This document shows, in pieces, positions 37,726 through 44,909 of a stretch of 53,454 nt of DNA; the first letter of the stretch is position 1; each line of letters opens with the position of its first letter. Below the pieces are notes generated by a model. It ran no database searches and was not told where the DNA came from. It saw only the letters and a program-made list of their open reading frames with translations. A program made the translations under genes and the position numbers. Origin of the DNA: Laribacter hongkongensis DSM 14985 (GTDB taxonomy: Bacteria > Pseudomonadota > Gammaproteobacteria > Burkholderiales > Aquaspirillaceae); contig NZ_AUHR01000018.1 in NCBI RefSeq assembly GCF_000423285.1, positions 1-53,454 of the forward strand. Direction: 5' to 3'.

Positions 37726-37931
37726 TGCAGGTCATGACGCAACAGCACGACACCGTCGACGCCCTGGTCTGGCGGCATACCGGCCGCACGCAGGGCATGG
37801 TCGAAGCGGTGCTGGCCCTCAATCCGGGACTGGCCGACCACGGCCCCGTCCTGCCGGCCGGCCTCATGGTCGAACTGCCTGACGCGCCGGTGGCACCGCC
37901 GGCCCTTCACCTGATCCAACTCTGGGACTGA
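37725..37931 (+). CDS. X: Tail protein gpX
   Basis: The 68-residue protein is a LysM-like P2 gpX. HDTVDALVWRHTGRTQGMVEAVL, NPGLADHGPVLPAGLMVELP and HLIQLWD match the family. It is a small tail component needed for tail assembly. It overlaps L by one base and precedes the holins, exactly as in P2. Confidence 0.95.
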   Translation: MQVMTQQHDTVDALVWRHTGRTQGMVEAVLALNPGLADHGPVLPAGLMVELPDAPVAPPALHLIQLWD

Positions 37932-37937
37932 AACACC

Positions 37938-38306
37938 ATGCTGGAACCGATCACCCCTTCAACTGCTTCGGCCAGCCTGCTGGCCGTCGCCCTCCTGACC
38001 CTGTTTCCGGGCATTGATGCCTCGGTGGTGCTGGGTGCCTTTGCCGGCTCGACGGTCTTTGTGCTCTCGAGCCGGGACCCCGGCCGCCTGAGCCGGGTGG
38101 GCTTCTTTGCTGCCAGCTTCCTGATCGGCCTCTTTGCCGCCGGGCCGGTGGCGGCGCTGATGAACACCCTGCTGCCGGCCACGGTCAACGACCACGTCGG
38201 CGCGCTGTTTGCCTCGGCACTGGCCGTGCGCCTGCTGCAATGGCTGATCGACATGGCGGCCGATCCGCTGGGCCTGCTGGCCCGCATCCGGGGAGGCCGG
38301 CAATGA
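37938..38306 (+). CDS. Putative phage holin (3-4 membrane segments)
   Basis: The 122-residue membrane protein has hydrophobic stretches at about 12-30, 35-47, 54-78 and 84-102. The segment VVLGAFAGSTVFVLSSRD followed by RVGFFAASFLIG is typical of a putative P2-like holin family. It would permeabilise the inner membrane at lysis. It occupies the place of P2 gene Y. Its stop overlaps the next small membrane protein. Confidence 0.82.
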   Translation: MLEPITPSTASASLLAVALLTLFPGIDASVVLGAFAGSTVFVLSSRDPGRLSRVGFFAASFLIGLFAAGPVAALMNTLLPATVNDHVGALFASALAVRLLQWLIDMAADPLGLLARIRGGRQ

Positions 38307-38587
38307 CCACCGTCCTGCTCTTCCTGCATGCCGTTGCCGGCCTGCTGATGGCGGCCTGCCTGACCCTGTTCCGGCGCCATGAACACCGCCACCGGCCGTG
38401 GATCAGCCTGCTGGCCTGGCTGACGGCCTGTGCCGCCGTTTCACTGCCGGTGCGCATCCTGTCCGGCCAGATCCGCGAGGTGGATGCCGGCTCGGTCCTG
38501 CTGCTGTGGGTGCTGCTGGTGGCCGTGGCGGTCCGTCGCGGCAATCTGGGCCAACTCTTCAACCGGAGGGGATCATGCAAATCCTGA
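38303..38587 (+). CDS. Second small membrane protein, putative 3TM holin
   Basis: The 94-residue protein has three hydrophobic segments: residues 3-20, about 33-48 and about 60-76. It carries LLMAACLTLFRRHEHRH and SLPVRILSGQIREVDAGSVLL, as in putative 3TM phage holins. It may act as a holin, antiholin or pinholin with the preceding gene. It overlaps both neighbours: four bases with the upstream holin and 13 with the endolysin. Confidence 0.78.
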   Translation: MTTVLLFLHAVAGLLMAACLTLFRRHEHRHRPWISLLAWLTACAAVSLPVRILSGQIREVDAGSVLLLWVLLVAVAVRRGNLGQLFNRRGSCKS

Positions 38588-39378
38588 AGCAAGGCAGTAC
38601 CGGCAGTGCGGTCACCGTGCTGCAGCAGCAACTCAACCGGCTGGGCTTCGCACTGGAGCCGGACGGCTGGTTCGGAGAGGCAACCCGTGCCGCCGTCCGC
38701 GCTTTCCAGCGCCAGGCCGGCCTGCTGGATGACGGCAAGGTCGGGCCGGTCACCCGTGAGGCCCTGCAGGGCATCCTGCCGGTCCCGCGCCGGCTGAATG
38801 ACGCCGACCTGCAGGCCGCCGCCGACGCGCTCGGCGTGGACCTGGCTGCCGTCAAGGCGGTGATCGAGGTCGAGAGCCGGGGCAGCGGCTTCGAGGCGAC
38901 CGGCCACCCGGTCATCCTGTTCGAGCGCCATGTGTTCTACCGGCAGGCCAAGGCGGCCGGGCTGGATGCCGAGGCACTGGCCAGCCGCTATCCGAACCTG
39001 TGCAGCACCCGCCGGGGCGGCTATGCCGGTGGCCCGGCCGAGTGGAGCCGGTACCGGCATGCCGGCCGCCTGCATCCGGACTGCGCCGTCGAGGCGGCGA
39101 GCTGGGGTCTCTTCCAGATCATGGGCTTTCACTGGCAGGCACTGGGCTACCCGTCGGCCGCCGGCTTTGCCGGTGCGATGGCTGAAAGCAGCGCGCAGCA
39201 GCTGGATGCCTTCGTGCGCTTCATCCGGCTGGACCCGGCCCTGCTCAAGGCGCTCAAGGGCCACCAGTGGGCCGCTTTTGCCCGCCGCTACAACGGCCCG
39301 GCGTACCAGGACAACCTGTACGACGTGAAGCTGGCCCGCGCCCATGCCCGCTACGCCGCCGGCGAGGTGGCGGCATGA
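38575..39378 (+). CDS. Endolysin: peptidoglycan-binding plus N-acetylmuramidase domain
   Basis: The 267-residue lysin starts with a PG-binding-1 domain (about 4-65: LKQGSTGSAVTVLQQQLNRLG, DGWFGEATRAAVRAFQ). It continues with a DUF3380-type N-acetylmuramidase domain (about 80-260) with the candidate catalytic Glu in VKAVIEVESRGSGF, plus SWGLFQIMGFHW and FARRYNGPAYQDNLYD. No signal peptide is present, so it depends on the holins. GGAGGGG precedes the ATG. It differs from P2 gene K, which has a different lysozyme type: a modular replacement. Confidence 0.93.
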   Translation: MQILKQGSTGSAVTVLQQQLNRLGFALEPDGWFGEATRAAVRAFQRQAGLLDDGKVGPVTREALQGILPVPRRLNDADLQAAADALGVDLAAVKAVIEVESRGSGFEATGHPVILFERHVFYRQAKAAGLDAEALASRYPNLCSTRRGGYAGGPAEWSRYRHAGRLHPDCAVEAASWGLFQIMGFHWQALGYPSAAGFAGAMAESSAQQLDAFVRFIRLDPALLKALKGHQWAAFARRYNGPAYQDNLYDVKLARAHARYAAGEVAA

Positions 39379-39806
39379 GCCGGGTGATACCCGCCCTGCT
39401 GCTCTACGGCGTGATGGCCGTGTGCCTGTTCTGGCTCGCCCGCGAGCGGGACGATCTGCAGGATCGGATCAGCAGCCTGCAGGTCAATGTCCGGACCCTG
39501 CAAGCCGACCGGGACCGGCTGGCCGGCCAGATCCGCCAGCACGACGAGGCCCGCCGGCAATTGCAGGTGGATCTGGCCCACGCCGAAACCCTTGCGGCCC
39601 GCCGGGCCGCCCGACTGAAAGACCTCGAACATGAACATGCCGACCTGCGTGCGTGGGCTGATACCCGCCTGCCTGCTGACCTTGGGCGCCTGCTCGAGCG
39701 TCCCGCCCTCGCCGGCGCCGGTGATTACCGTCAGTGGCTGTCCGGGCGTGACGCCGTGCCGGCTGCCGGACAGCCGGCCGCAGACGAACCGCGACCTGCT
39801 GAATGA
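39375..39806 (+). CDS. lysB: LysB/Rz-like inner-membrane spanin
   Basis: The 143-residue protein has an N-terminal membrane segment (VIPALLLYGVMAVCLFWLA) followed by a long coiled coil with regular heptads (LQDRISSLQVNVRTLQADRD, LKDLEHEHADLRAWADTRLP). This is the i-spanin layout: it spans the periplasm to the outer-membrane partner to fuse membranes in the last step of lysis. It is coupled to the endolysin by ATGA. The o-spanin gene is embedded in its 3' half in another frame. Confidence 0.9.
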   Translation: MSRVIPALLLYGVMAVCLFWLARERDDLQDRISSLQVNVRTLQADRDRLAGQIRQHDEARRQLQVDLAHAETLAARRAARLKDLEHEHADLRAWADTRLPADLGRLLERPALAGAGDYRQWLSGRDAVPAAGQPAADEPRPAE

Positions 39807-39891
39807 ACTTGCCCGCACCGAAGCGGCCTGGCATGCCTGTGCGGCCCAGGTCGACCTGATCCACCGCTGCCAGCAGGAGCTGAACCGATGA
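39631..39891 (+). CDS. lysC: LysC/Rz1-like outer-membrane lipoprotein spanin
   Basis: The 86-residue protein is encoded largely inside lysB in the +1 frame. Its N-terminus is a lipoprotein signal, PACLLTLGACSSVPPSP, with lipobox LGAC, then a proline-containing linker and a short mature part. It is the expected partner of LysB. An ATG two codons later is an equally good start. The stop overlaps the next gene by four bases. The nested arrangement agrees with P2 lysB/lysC. Confidence 0.88.
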   Translation: MNMPTCVRGLIPACLLTLGACSSVPPSPAPVITVSGCPGVTPCRLPDSRPQTNRDLLNELARTEAAWHACAAQVDLIHRCQQELNR

Positions 39892-40094
39892 CCGACCTGT
39901 ACGACCGCGCCCAGCAACTCGAGGCCCGGCAGCGTGACGAGGCACTGGCCCGCCACGTCGCCCGCCAGCAGGCCGGCCCCGGCCTCAGTCACTGCGAGGA
40001 CTGCGGCGAGCCGATCCTTGAAGCCCGCCGGCGCATCGTGCCGGGCTGCCGCCGCTGCCGGGATTGCCAGGAAGAGGCCGAGCGCCATGGATAA
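39888..40094 (+). CDS. Small DksA/TraR-type zinc-finger protein
   Basis: The 68-residue protein has a four-cysteine zinc finger, HCEDCGEPI and CRRCRDCQEE, after a helical N-terminus (LYDRAQQLEARQRDEALARH). It matches short TraR-like proteins that bind the secondary channel of RNA polymerase without ppGpp. Such genes occur in many P2-like phages near the lysis cassette. The role here is inferred to be a shift in host or late transcription. ATGA overlap with lysC and an eight-base overlap with R. Confidence 0.88.
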   Translation: MTDLYDRAQQLEARQRDEALARHVARQQAGPGLSHCEDCGEPILEARRRIVPGCRRCRDCQEEAERHG

Positions 40095-40536
40095 GCCCGC
40101 CCGCCTGCGTGCCGCCCTCAAGGCCGCCCTGCCGGAACTGGCCAACCGGCCGGATGCGTTGCAGCTGTTCGTGGAATCCGGCCAGCTCGCCGCCACCGCC
40201 GGCGCCTCGCTGTCGTGGGAATACCGCTACACGCTGGTGGTGCTGGTCACCGACTACACCGGCAGCCCTGACCCGGTCATGCTGACCCTGCTCACCTGGT
40301 TGCGACAGCATCAGCCGGAGCTGCTGCAGAACCGCGAGCGGCTGCAGGACGGCCTGCGGTTCGACGTCGACATCCTCAAACACGGCTGTGTCGACCTGCA
40401 GGTCAAACTCAAGCTGAGCGAACGGGTCATCGTCACGGTCGACCCGGAACAGCAGCGCCGCATCCTGAGCCACCCGCCCGAGCTGGTGCCGGTGCCGCCG
40501 GCCGCGTCTGATGACTGGCCGATGGTGCCGGCATGA
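40087..40536 (+). CDS. R: Tail completion protein gpR
   Basis: The 149-residue protein carries the P2 gpR features KPARLRAALKAALPELA, LSWEYRYTLVVLVTDYTG and LLTWLRQHQPELLQNRE. With gpS it completes the tail for head joining. Its start lies within the end of the zinc-finger gene. The stop overlaps S by four bases. Confidence 0.94.
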   Translation: MDKPARLRAALKAALPELANRPDALQLFVESGQLAATAGASLSWEYRYTLVVLVTDYTGSPDPVMLTLLTWLRQHQPELLQNRERLQDGLRFDVDILKHGCVDLQVKLKLSERVIVTVDPEQQRRILSHPPELVPVPPAASDDWPMVPA

Positions 40537-40973
40537 GCCTCGCGGTACTGGAAAGCGAGCTGGCCGGCCTGTTGCAGCAGACCGGCCCGGCGGCCCGCCG
40601 GCAGCTCGCCCGCGAAATCGGGCGCGAGCTGCGCCGGTCACAGCAGAAACGCATCGCCGCGCAGCAGAATCCGGACGGCAGCCGCTTTGCGCCGAGGAAA
40701 CCACAGCTGCGGCAGCGCCCCCCGGTGCGCCGGCAGATGTTCACCCGCCTGCGCACGGCCCGTTACCTGCAGCTCGAGACCACGCCGGAAGCCGTTGCCC
40801 TTGCCTTTGTGTCGTCGGTGGCCCGGATTGCGAAAGTCCACCAGTTCGGTGAAGAGGACGAAGTGCGGCCTGGCCTCACCGCCCGCTACCCGGCGCGCGA
40901 ACTGCTCGGGCTGACAGAGGAAGACATCGGACGGATAGAGGCGGCGGTGCTCAGGCATCTGGCCGGGGCGTAA
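40533..40973 (+). CDS. S: Tail completion / virion morphogenesis protein gpS
   Basis: The 146-residue protein matches the phage virion morphogenesis family: REIGRELRRSQQKRIAAQQNPDG, FAPRKPQLRQ, RIAKVHQFGEEDEV and YPARELLGLTEEDIGRIEAAVLRHL. It is the last gene before the porin cargo. In P2 the next structural gene would be V, with an accessory ORF (orf30) in this same gap. Confidence 0.94.
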   Translation: MSLAVLESELAGLLQQTGPAARRQLAREIGRELRRSQQKRIAAQQNPDGSRFAPRKPQLRQRPPVRRQMFTRLRTARYLQLETTPEAVALAFVSSVARIAKVHQFGEEDEVRPGLTARYPARELLGLTEEDIGRIEAAVLRHLAGA

Positions 40974-40998
40974 ACCGGCGCCGTAGATGGCCTCATGC

Positions 40999-41021
40999 AA
41001 AAAGGCAGCCGAAGCTGCCTT
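40999..41021 (-). terminator. Terminator of the porin gene
   Basis: On the minus strand GGCAGC, TTCG loop, GCTGCC is followed by TTTTTG, 25 bases past the porin stop. The cargo gene therefore brings its own terminator. Confidence 0.85.
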
Positions 41022-41045
41022 GTGCGGATGGATGCGGGCTGAGTA

Positions 41046-42173
41046 TCAGAAGCGGTGACTCAGTCCCAGCGACAGGGTGTGGCCTTTCAGGTGAGGCTTG
41101 TTTACCCGCGGATCATTGCCGGTCTTGACATAGCCGGCGGCCGCCTGAAGTTCGGTGCGTTTGGAGAGAGCATAGTCCACCCCCAGCACATACTGGTTGA
41201 AAGTCTGCCCTGAGAAGTCGCTATTTCCGCTGCCCTCTATCCACTGAGTGGGCTCCCAGCCGTGCTGATACTGGAAATGCGGCGTCCAGCGCCCGAGGGT
41301 ATAGGCCAGATTGACCCCCATGGCCCGAGATCTGTTCTCGGAGGCCCGGCTCAGAAAACCCGAACCCGGATCGGTATAGGCATCACCGTCATGCCGCTGG
41401 GTGACATACGTCAGGGCGACCAGCCAGCCATTGGCTTCGTAACCCGCCTCTGCATAGTGAATCCTGGTCGTATAAGGCTGATCATCTCCCATAAGTATCG
41501 GGAAAGGCAGGCCGTTATTGGAGCGGGTATAGGCATATTGTCCGTAGAACCCGGCCCGGGCATAGCGCAGGCCGATCTCATACAGGCTTTCACGGTCTCC
41601 ATGGACAGAGTGCTTCTCACCCGCTGCCGAATACATGACCCGCCCCGTCAGGCCGTTCCATTCCGGTGAGGTATACGCCAGCGCATTGGCAATGCGTGTC
41701 TGGGTGCTGGCGGCAGTCTGGAATGGGTACCTGCTGTCCATGTGTGACAACCCTATCCAGCCGGTAGCCTTCTGCGGATTCAGCCGCGAATACTTGTTCT
41801 GGAAGTTGCTCAGATAGCCTGCCTGGAGGGTGCCCCACGGGCCACTCAGGCCGACAAAAGTATCGCGAGAGGCAAACGTATTGACAGACCTTATGTGATA
41901 CATGGTCCAGACATCGGCTGGTGTATCGCCATCCAGCGCAATGGCCTGTTCGACCTGCCAGATGGCTTTCAGCCCGTTACCGAGATTTTCCGTGCCCCGG
42001 AAGCCCAGATAGGAGTCATAGCTGTCCACTTTGGTGGTAGTGCCAGGATCGGCGTCAGAATAGGTGCTGCGGGTACTCTGGACGGCAGCGGTCAGTTTGC
42101 CGTAGATCTCCACCTCTGAGGCAAAGGCACTGGCAGGCAGGGCGGCAAGGGCAAGAATGAGGCTTTTTTTCAT
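41046..42173 (-). CDS. Prophage-borne outer-membrane porin
   Basis: The protein is 375 residues. It has a clear signal peptide (MKKSLILALAALPASAFA, then SEVEIYGKLTAAVQS) and a C-terminal strand ending LGLSHRF with terminal Phe, the outer-membrane insertion signal. Internal segments such as YLGFRGTENLGNGLKAIWQVE, TFASRDTFVGLSGPWGTLQAGY and YALSKRTELQAAAGYVK are typical of betaproteobacterial trimeric general porins (16 strands). It is on the strand opposite to the late operon, between S and V, with its own A+T-rich upstream region and terminator. The base composition is visibly lower in G+C than the flanking phage genes, which points to transfer. It probably changes outer-membrane permeability or phage receptors in the lysogen. 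Confidence 0.93.
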   Translation of the reverse strand: MKKSLILALAALPASAFASEVEIYGKLTAAVQSTRSTYSDADPGTTTKVDSYDSYLGFRGTENLGNGLKAIWQVEQAIALDGDTPADVWTMYHIRSVNTFASRDTFVGLSGPWGTLQAGYLSNFQNKYSRLNPQKATGWIGLSHMDSRYPFQTAASTQTRIANALAYTSPEWNGLTGRVMYSAAGEKHSVHGDRESLYEIGLRYARAGFYGQYAYTRSNNGLPFPILMGDDQPYTTRIHYAEAGYEANGWLVALTYVTQRHDGDAYTDPGSGFLSRASENRSRAMGVNLAYTLGRWTPHFQYQHGWEPTQWIEGSGNSDFSGQTFNQYVLGVDYALSKRTELQAAAGYVKTGNDPRVNKPHLKGHTLSLGLSHRF

Positions 42174-42298
42174 GAAAAGAACCGGATGGTTATGGATTAG
42201 GTATAAAACCGAGTCTATCAATTTGACGTTTATGCCCGGCCTTTTGTTACAAAAAAGTCATGCTCATGTGATTCCTGCCTGAACCTTCCGACCTTCAA

Positions 42299-42326
42299 GT
42301 CGGGCCAGCCATCACCCCGCCGCAAA
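42299..42326 (+). promoter_or_regulatory. Late-promoter element upstream of V (copy 2)
   Basis: GTCGGGCCAG-N8-CCGCCGCAAA, then five bases and TGACCCGCGC. It lies 68 bases before the V ATG and just beyond the porin's own upstream region. It corresponds in position to the P2 late promoter of V. Confidence 0.7.
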
Positions 42327-42366
42327 CCAGCTGACCCGCGCACGCAGGCCCGGCACGCTTGCGGCC

Positions 42367-43032
42367 ATGGACATTGCAGAACTCAACCGCCGGCTGGCCA
42401 ACCTGATCCGCCACGGCACCGTGACCGGGGTGCAGCACGCACCACCGCGCGTGCGCGTACAAACCGGAGGCAACACGACCGACTGGCTGCGCTATTGGGT
42501 GCCGCGCGCCGGCACCACCCGCGACTGGGACCCGCCGGTCGCGGGCGAGCAGTGCATCCTGCTGTGCCCGAGCGGCGAGCTGACCACCGCCTTTGTGCTG
42601 ACCGGGCTCTACTCTGACGCATTTCCCCCTCCATCCGGCAGTCCTGACCTGTGCGTGCGCGTCTGGCCGGACGGTGCCCGCCTCACCTACAACCATGCCG
42701 CCGGCGCCCTGTCGGCCACCGGCATCAACACTGCACTGGTGCAGGCAGCGGACAAATGCACCGTTGACTGCCCGCTGACCGAGTTCACCGGTGACGTGCA
42801 GATCAGGGGCAACCTGACGGTGGACGGCGAGGCGCTGGTGAAATCGCTGCTCTCGTACATGGCCGGACTGTCCGGTCAGAACGGCGCGGGCGGGCAGACC
42901 GTCATCGAGGGCGACATCCGGCACCTCGGCACCCTGAGCAATACCGGCCGCATCGAATCCAACGGCGTTGGCGTAGACGATCACACTCATCCGGGCGACT
43001 CGGGCGGCACCACCGGGAAGCCGAACGCATGA
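42367..43032 (+). CDS. V: Baseplate spike protein gpV
   Basis: The 221-residue protein has an OB-fold N-terminal region (RVQTGGNTTDWLRYWVPRAG, GEQCILLCPSGELTTAFVL). A beta-rich middle leads to the ending HTHPGDSGGTTGKPN, in which the HxH motif forms the iron-binding tip of the P2 spike. It punctures the outer membrane. No strong Shine-Dalgarno is seen, but the N-terminus fits. ATGA overlap with W. Confidence 0.96.
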   Translation: MDIAELNRRLANLIRHGTVTGVQHAPPRVRVQTGGNTTDWLRYWVPRAGTTRDWDPPVAGEQCILLCPSGELTTAFVLTGLYSDAFPPPSGSPDLCVRVWPDGARLTYNHAAGALSATGINTALVQAADKCTVDCPLTEFTGDVQIRGNLTVDGEALVKSLLSYMAGLSGQNGAGGQTVIEGDIRHLGTLSNTGRIESNGVGVDDHTHPGDSGGTTGKPNA

Positions 43033-43379
43033 AGTGGCAAGGCATGCACGCCGCCACCGGTCGGGCCGTTACCGACCGCGACCATGTGCGGCAATCCGTC
43101 CGTGACGTACTGCTGACGCCGGTCGGTTCACGCATTGCGCGCCGCGACTACGGCTCGGCCGTGGCCTCGATGATCGACTGGCCGGCCAATGCCCACCTGC
43201 GCATGCAGCTGATGGCCGCCGCGCACATGGCCCTGACCCGGCACGAACCCCGCATCCGCATCACGGCAGTCAGCTTCAGCCAGGACGAACAGCACGGCCG
43301 CTGGACCTGTGACCTGTCGGTCGAGTACCTGACCGGCCCGCTGGCCGGCACCGCCGATACCGTGAGGACCGCCCTGTGA
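43029..43379 (+). CDS. W: Baseplate wedge protein gpW
   Basis: The 116-residue protein is gp25-like, with ILTTPVGSRIARRDYG-type sequence seen here as LLTPVGSRIARRDYGS, then DWPANAHLRMQLMAAAHMAL and RITAVSFSQDEQHGRW. It is a baseplate wedge component. It overlaps J through GTGA. Confidence 0.95.
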   Translation: MKWQGMHAATGRAVTDRDHVRQSVRDVLLTPVGSRIARRDYGSAVASMIDWPANAHLRMQLMAAAHMALTRHEPRIRITAVSFSQDEQHGRWTCDLSVEYLTGPLAGTADTVRTAL

Positions 43380-44290
43380 CCCGCAGCCTGATCGATCTGT
43401 CGATGCTGCCGCCACCGGACGTGGTGGAAGCAGTCGACCTTGAAACCCTGCTGGACCGGCGCAAGGCTGCCCTGCTGGCCAGCCTGCCAGAGGACATGCG
43501 CGAGAGCGTGGCCAATACGCTCTCGCTCGAATCCGAGCCGCTGACCAAGCTGCTCGAGGAGAACGCCTACCGCGAACTGCTGCTGCGCCAACGCATCAAC
43601 GAAGCCGCCAGAGCCGTGATGCTGCCATATGCCGGGGGCGCTGATCTTGAGCAGCTCGCTGCCAATGTCAATGTCGCACGCCTGCTGATCGATCCGGGCA
43701 AGCCCGACGCCTGGCCGCCGGTACCACCAGCACGGGAGACCGACGACAGCCTGCGCACCCGTGCCCAGATGGCGTTCGAGGGATTGTCGGTGGCCGGACC
43801 ACGGGCAGCCTATGTCTGGCATGCCTTGTCGGCCGATGGCCGGGTGGCCGACGTGGACGTACACAGCCCGGATCCGTGCGAGGTAGTGGTGACCGTACTG
43901 GCCCAGGCCGGAAACGGTGCCGCCGGCGAGGACCTGCTGGCGATCGTCAGGACGGCGCTCAGTGCCGAGACCGTGCGCCCGATCGGTGACCGGCTGACCG
44001 TACAGGGTGCCACCATCGTGGACTACCGGATCGACGCCACCCTGCTGCTGGAATCCGGCCCGGAAAGCGAACCGGTCATCAAGGCTGCCCGCCAGCAGGC
44101 CGAAGCCTACGCCCGCCGCCAGCGGCGCATCGGACGGGACATTGACCGCTCGGCCCTGTTTGCCGCCCTTCATGTCGAGGGTGTGAAGCGGGTCGAGCTG
44201 CGGCAGCCGGCTGCCGACATGCGGCTGGAACGCCACCAGGCCGGGCACTGCACGGCCATCGAACTGGGCACGGGGACGGAAGATGCCTGA
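43376..44290 (+). CDS. J: Baseplate assembly protein gpJ
   Basis: The 304-residue protein starts at GTG (VTRSLIDLSMLPPPDVVEAVD). It matches the baseplate J family: NEAARAVMLPYAGGADLEQLAANVNVAR, DDSLRTRAQMAFEGLSVAGPRAAY and VEVVVTVLA-like strands. GTG is chosen because it overlaps the W stop and aligns with P2 J. It overlaps I by eight bases. Confidence 0.95.
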   Translation: MTRSLIDLSMLPPPDVVEAVDLETLLDRRKAALLASLPEDMRESVANTLSLESEPLTKLLEENAYRELLLRQRINEAARAVMLPYAGGADLEQLAANVNVARLLIDPGKPDAWPPVPPARETDDSLRTRAQMAFEGLSVAGPRAAYVWHALSADGRVADVDVHSPDPCEVVVTVLAQAGNGAAGEDLLAIVRTALSAETVRPIGDRLTVQGATIVDYRIDATLLLESGPESEPVIKAARQQAEAYARRQRRIGRDIDRSALFAALHVEGVKRVELRQPAADMRLERHQAGHCTAIELGTGTEDA

Positions 44291-44909
44291 CTCGCTGCTG
44301 CCCCCCAATGCCAGCCGCCTTGAACATGCCGTGGCCGGCACGCTGGCGGTCGCAATGGTACTGCCGGTCCCGCTGCGCGACCTGTGGAGTCCGGACCGCT
44401 GCCCGGAACCGCTGCTGCCGTACCTCGCCTGGGCGTGGTCGGTGGACCGCTGGGACAGCCGCTGGCCCGTGGCCACCCGCCGCAAGGTGGTAGCCGATGC
44501 CTTCGCCGTCCACCAGCGCAAAGGCACCATTGATGCCGTGCGCCGGGTGGTCGAGCCGTTCGGCTACCTGATCGAGGTGATCGAATGGTGGCAGGAACAG
44601 CCACCGGGCCGCCGGGGCACCTTCCGCCTCAAGATCGGCGTGCAGGATGCCGGCATCAGCGAAGCCACCTTCCGCGAGCTGGAACGCCTGATCGATGACG
44701 CCAGACCGGTATCGCGCCACCTCACCGGACTGGCCGTCAGCCTGGCCTGCCACGGAAACATCCACGTGGCGGCATCCGGTTTCGGTGGCGACGTCACGAC
44801 CGTTTATCCCTACATGCCGGATGCCGTCACGACCATCGGCCAACCCGGTGCCGGCGCCGGCCTCCACCTGATCGACACCCTCACCCTTTCACTGCAGGAG
44901 AGCACCTGA
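44283..44909 (+). CDS. I: Tail protein gpI
   Basis: The 208-residue protein has the P2 gpI pattern: SLLPPNASRLEHAVAGTLA, LLPYLAWAWSVDRWDSRWP, RRKVVADAFAVHQRKGTIDA, then VEPFGYLIEVIEWWQ and GRRGTFRLKIGV. It is a baseplate component next to the tail fibre. It overlaps H by one base. Confidence 0.95.
   Translation: MPDSLLPPNASRLEHAVAGTLAVAMVLPVPLRDLWSPDRCPEPLLPYLAWAWSVDRWDSRWPVATRRKVVADAFAVHQRKGTIDAVRRVVEPFGYLIEVIEWWQEQPPGRRGTFRLKIGVQDAGISEATFRELERLIDDARPVSRHLTGLAVSLACHGNIHVAASGFGGDVTTVYPYMPDAVTTIGQPGAGAGLHLIDTLTLSLQEST

Noticed and set aside
38303-38587. Reading this ORF as part of the endolysin (same region, another frame)
   Set aside because: It has three clear membrane segments and overlaps the endolysin start only slightly, so it is a separate membrane protein.
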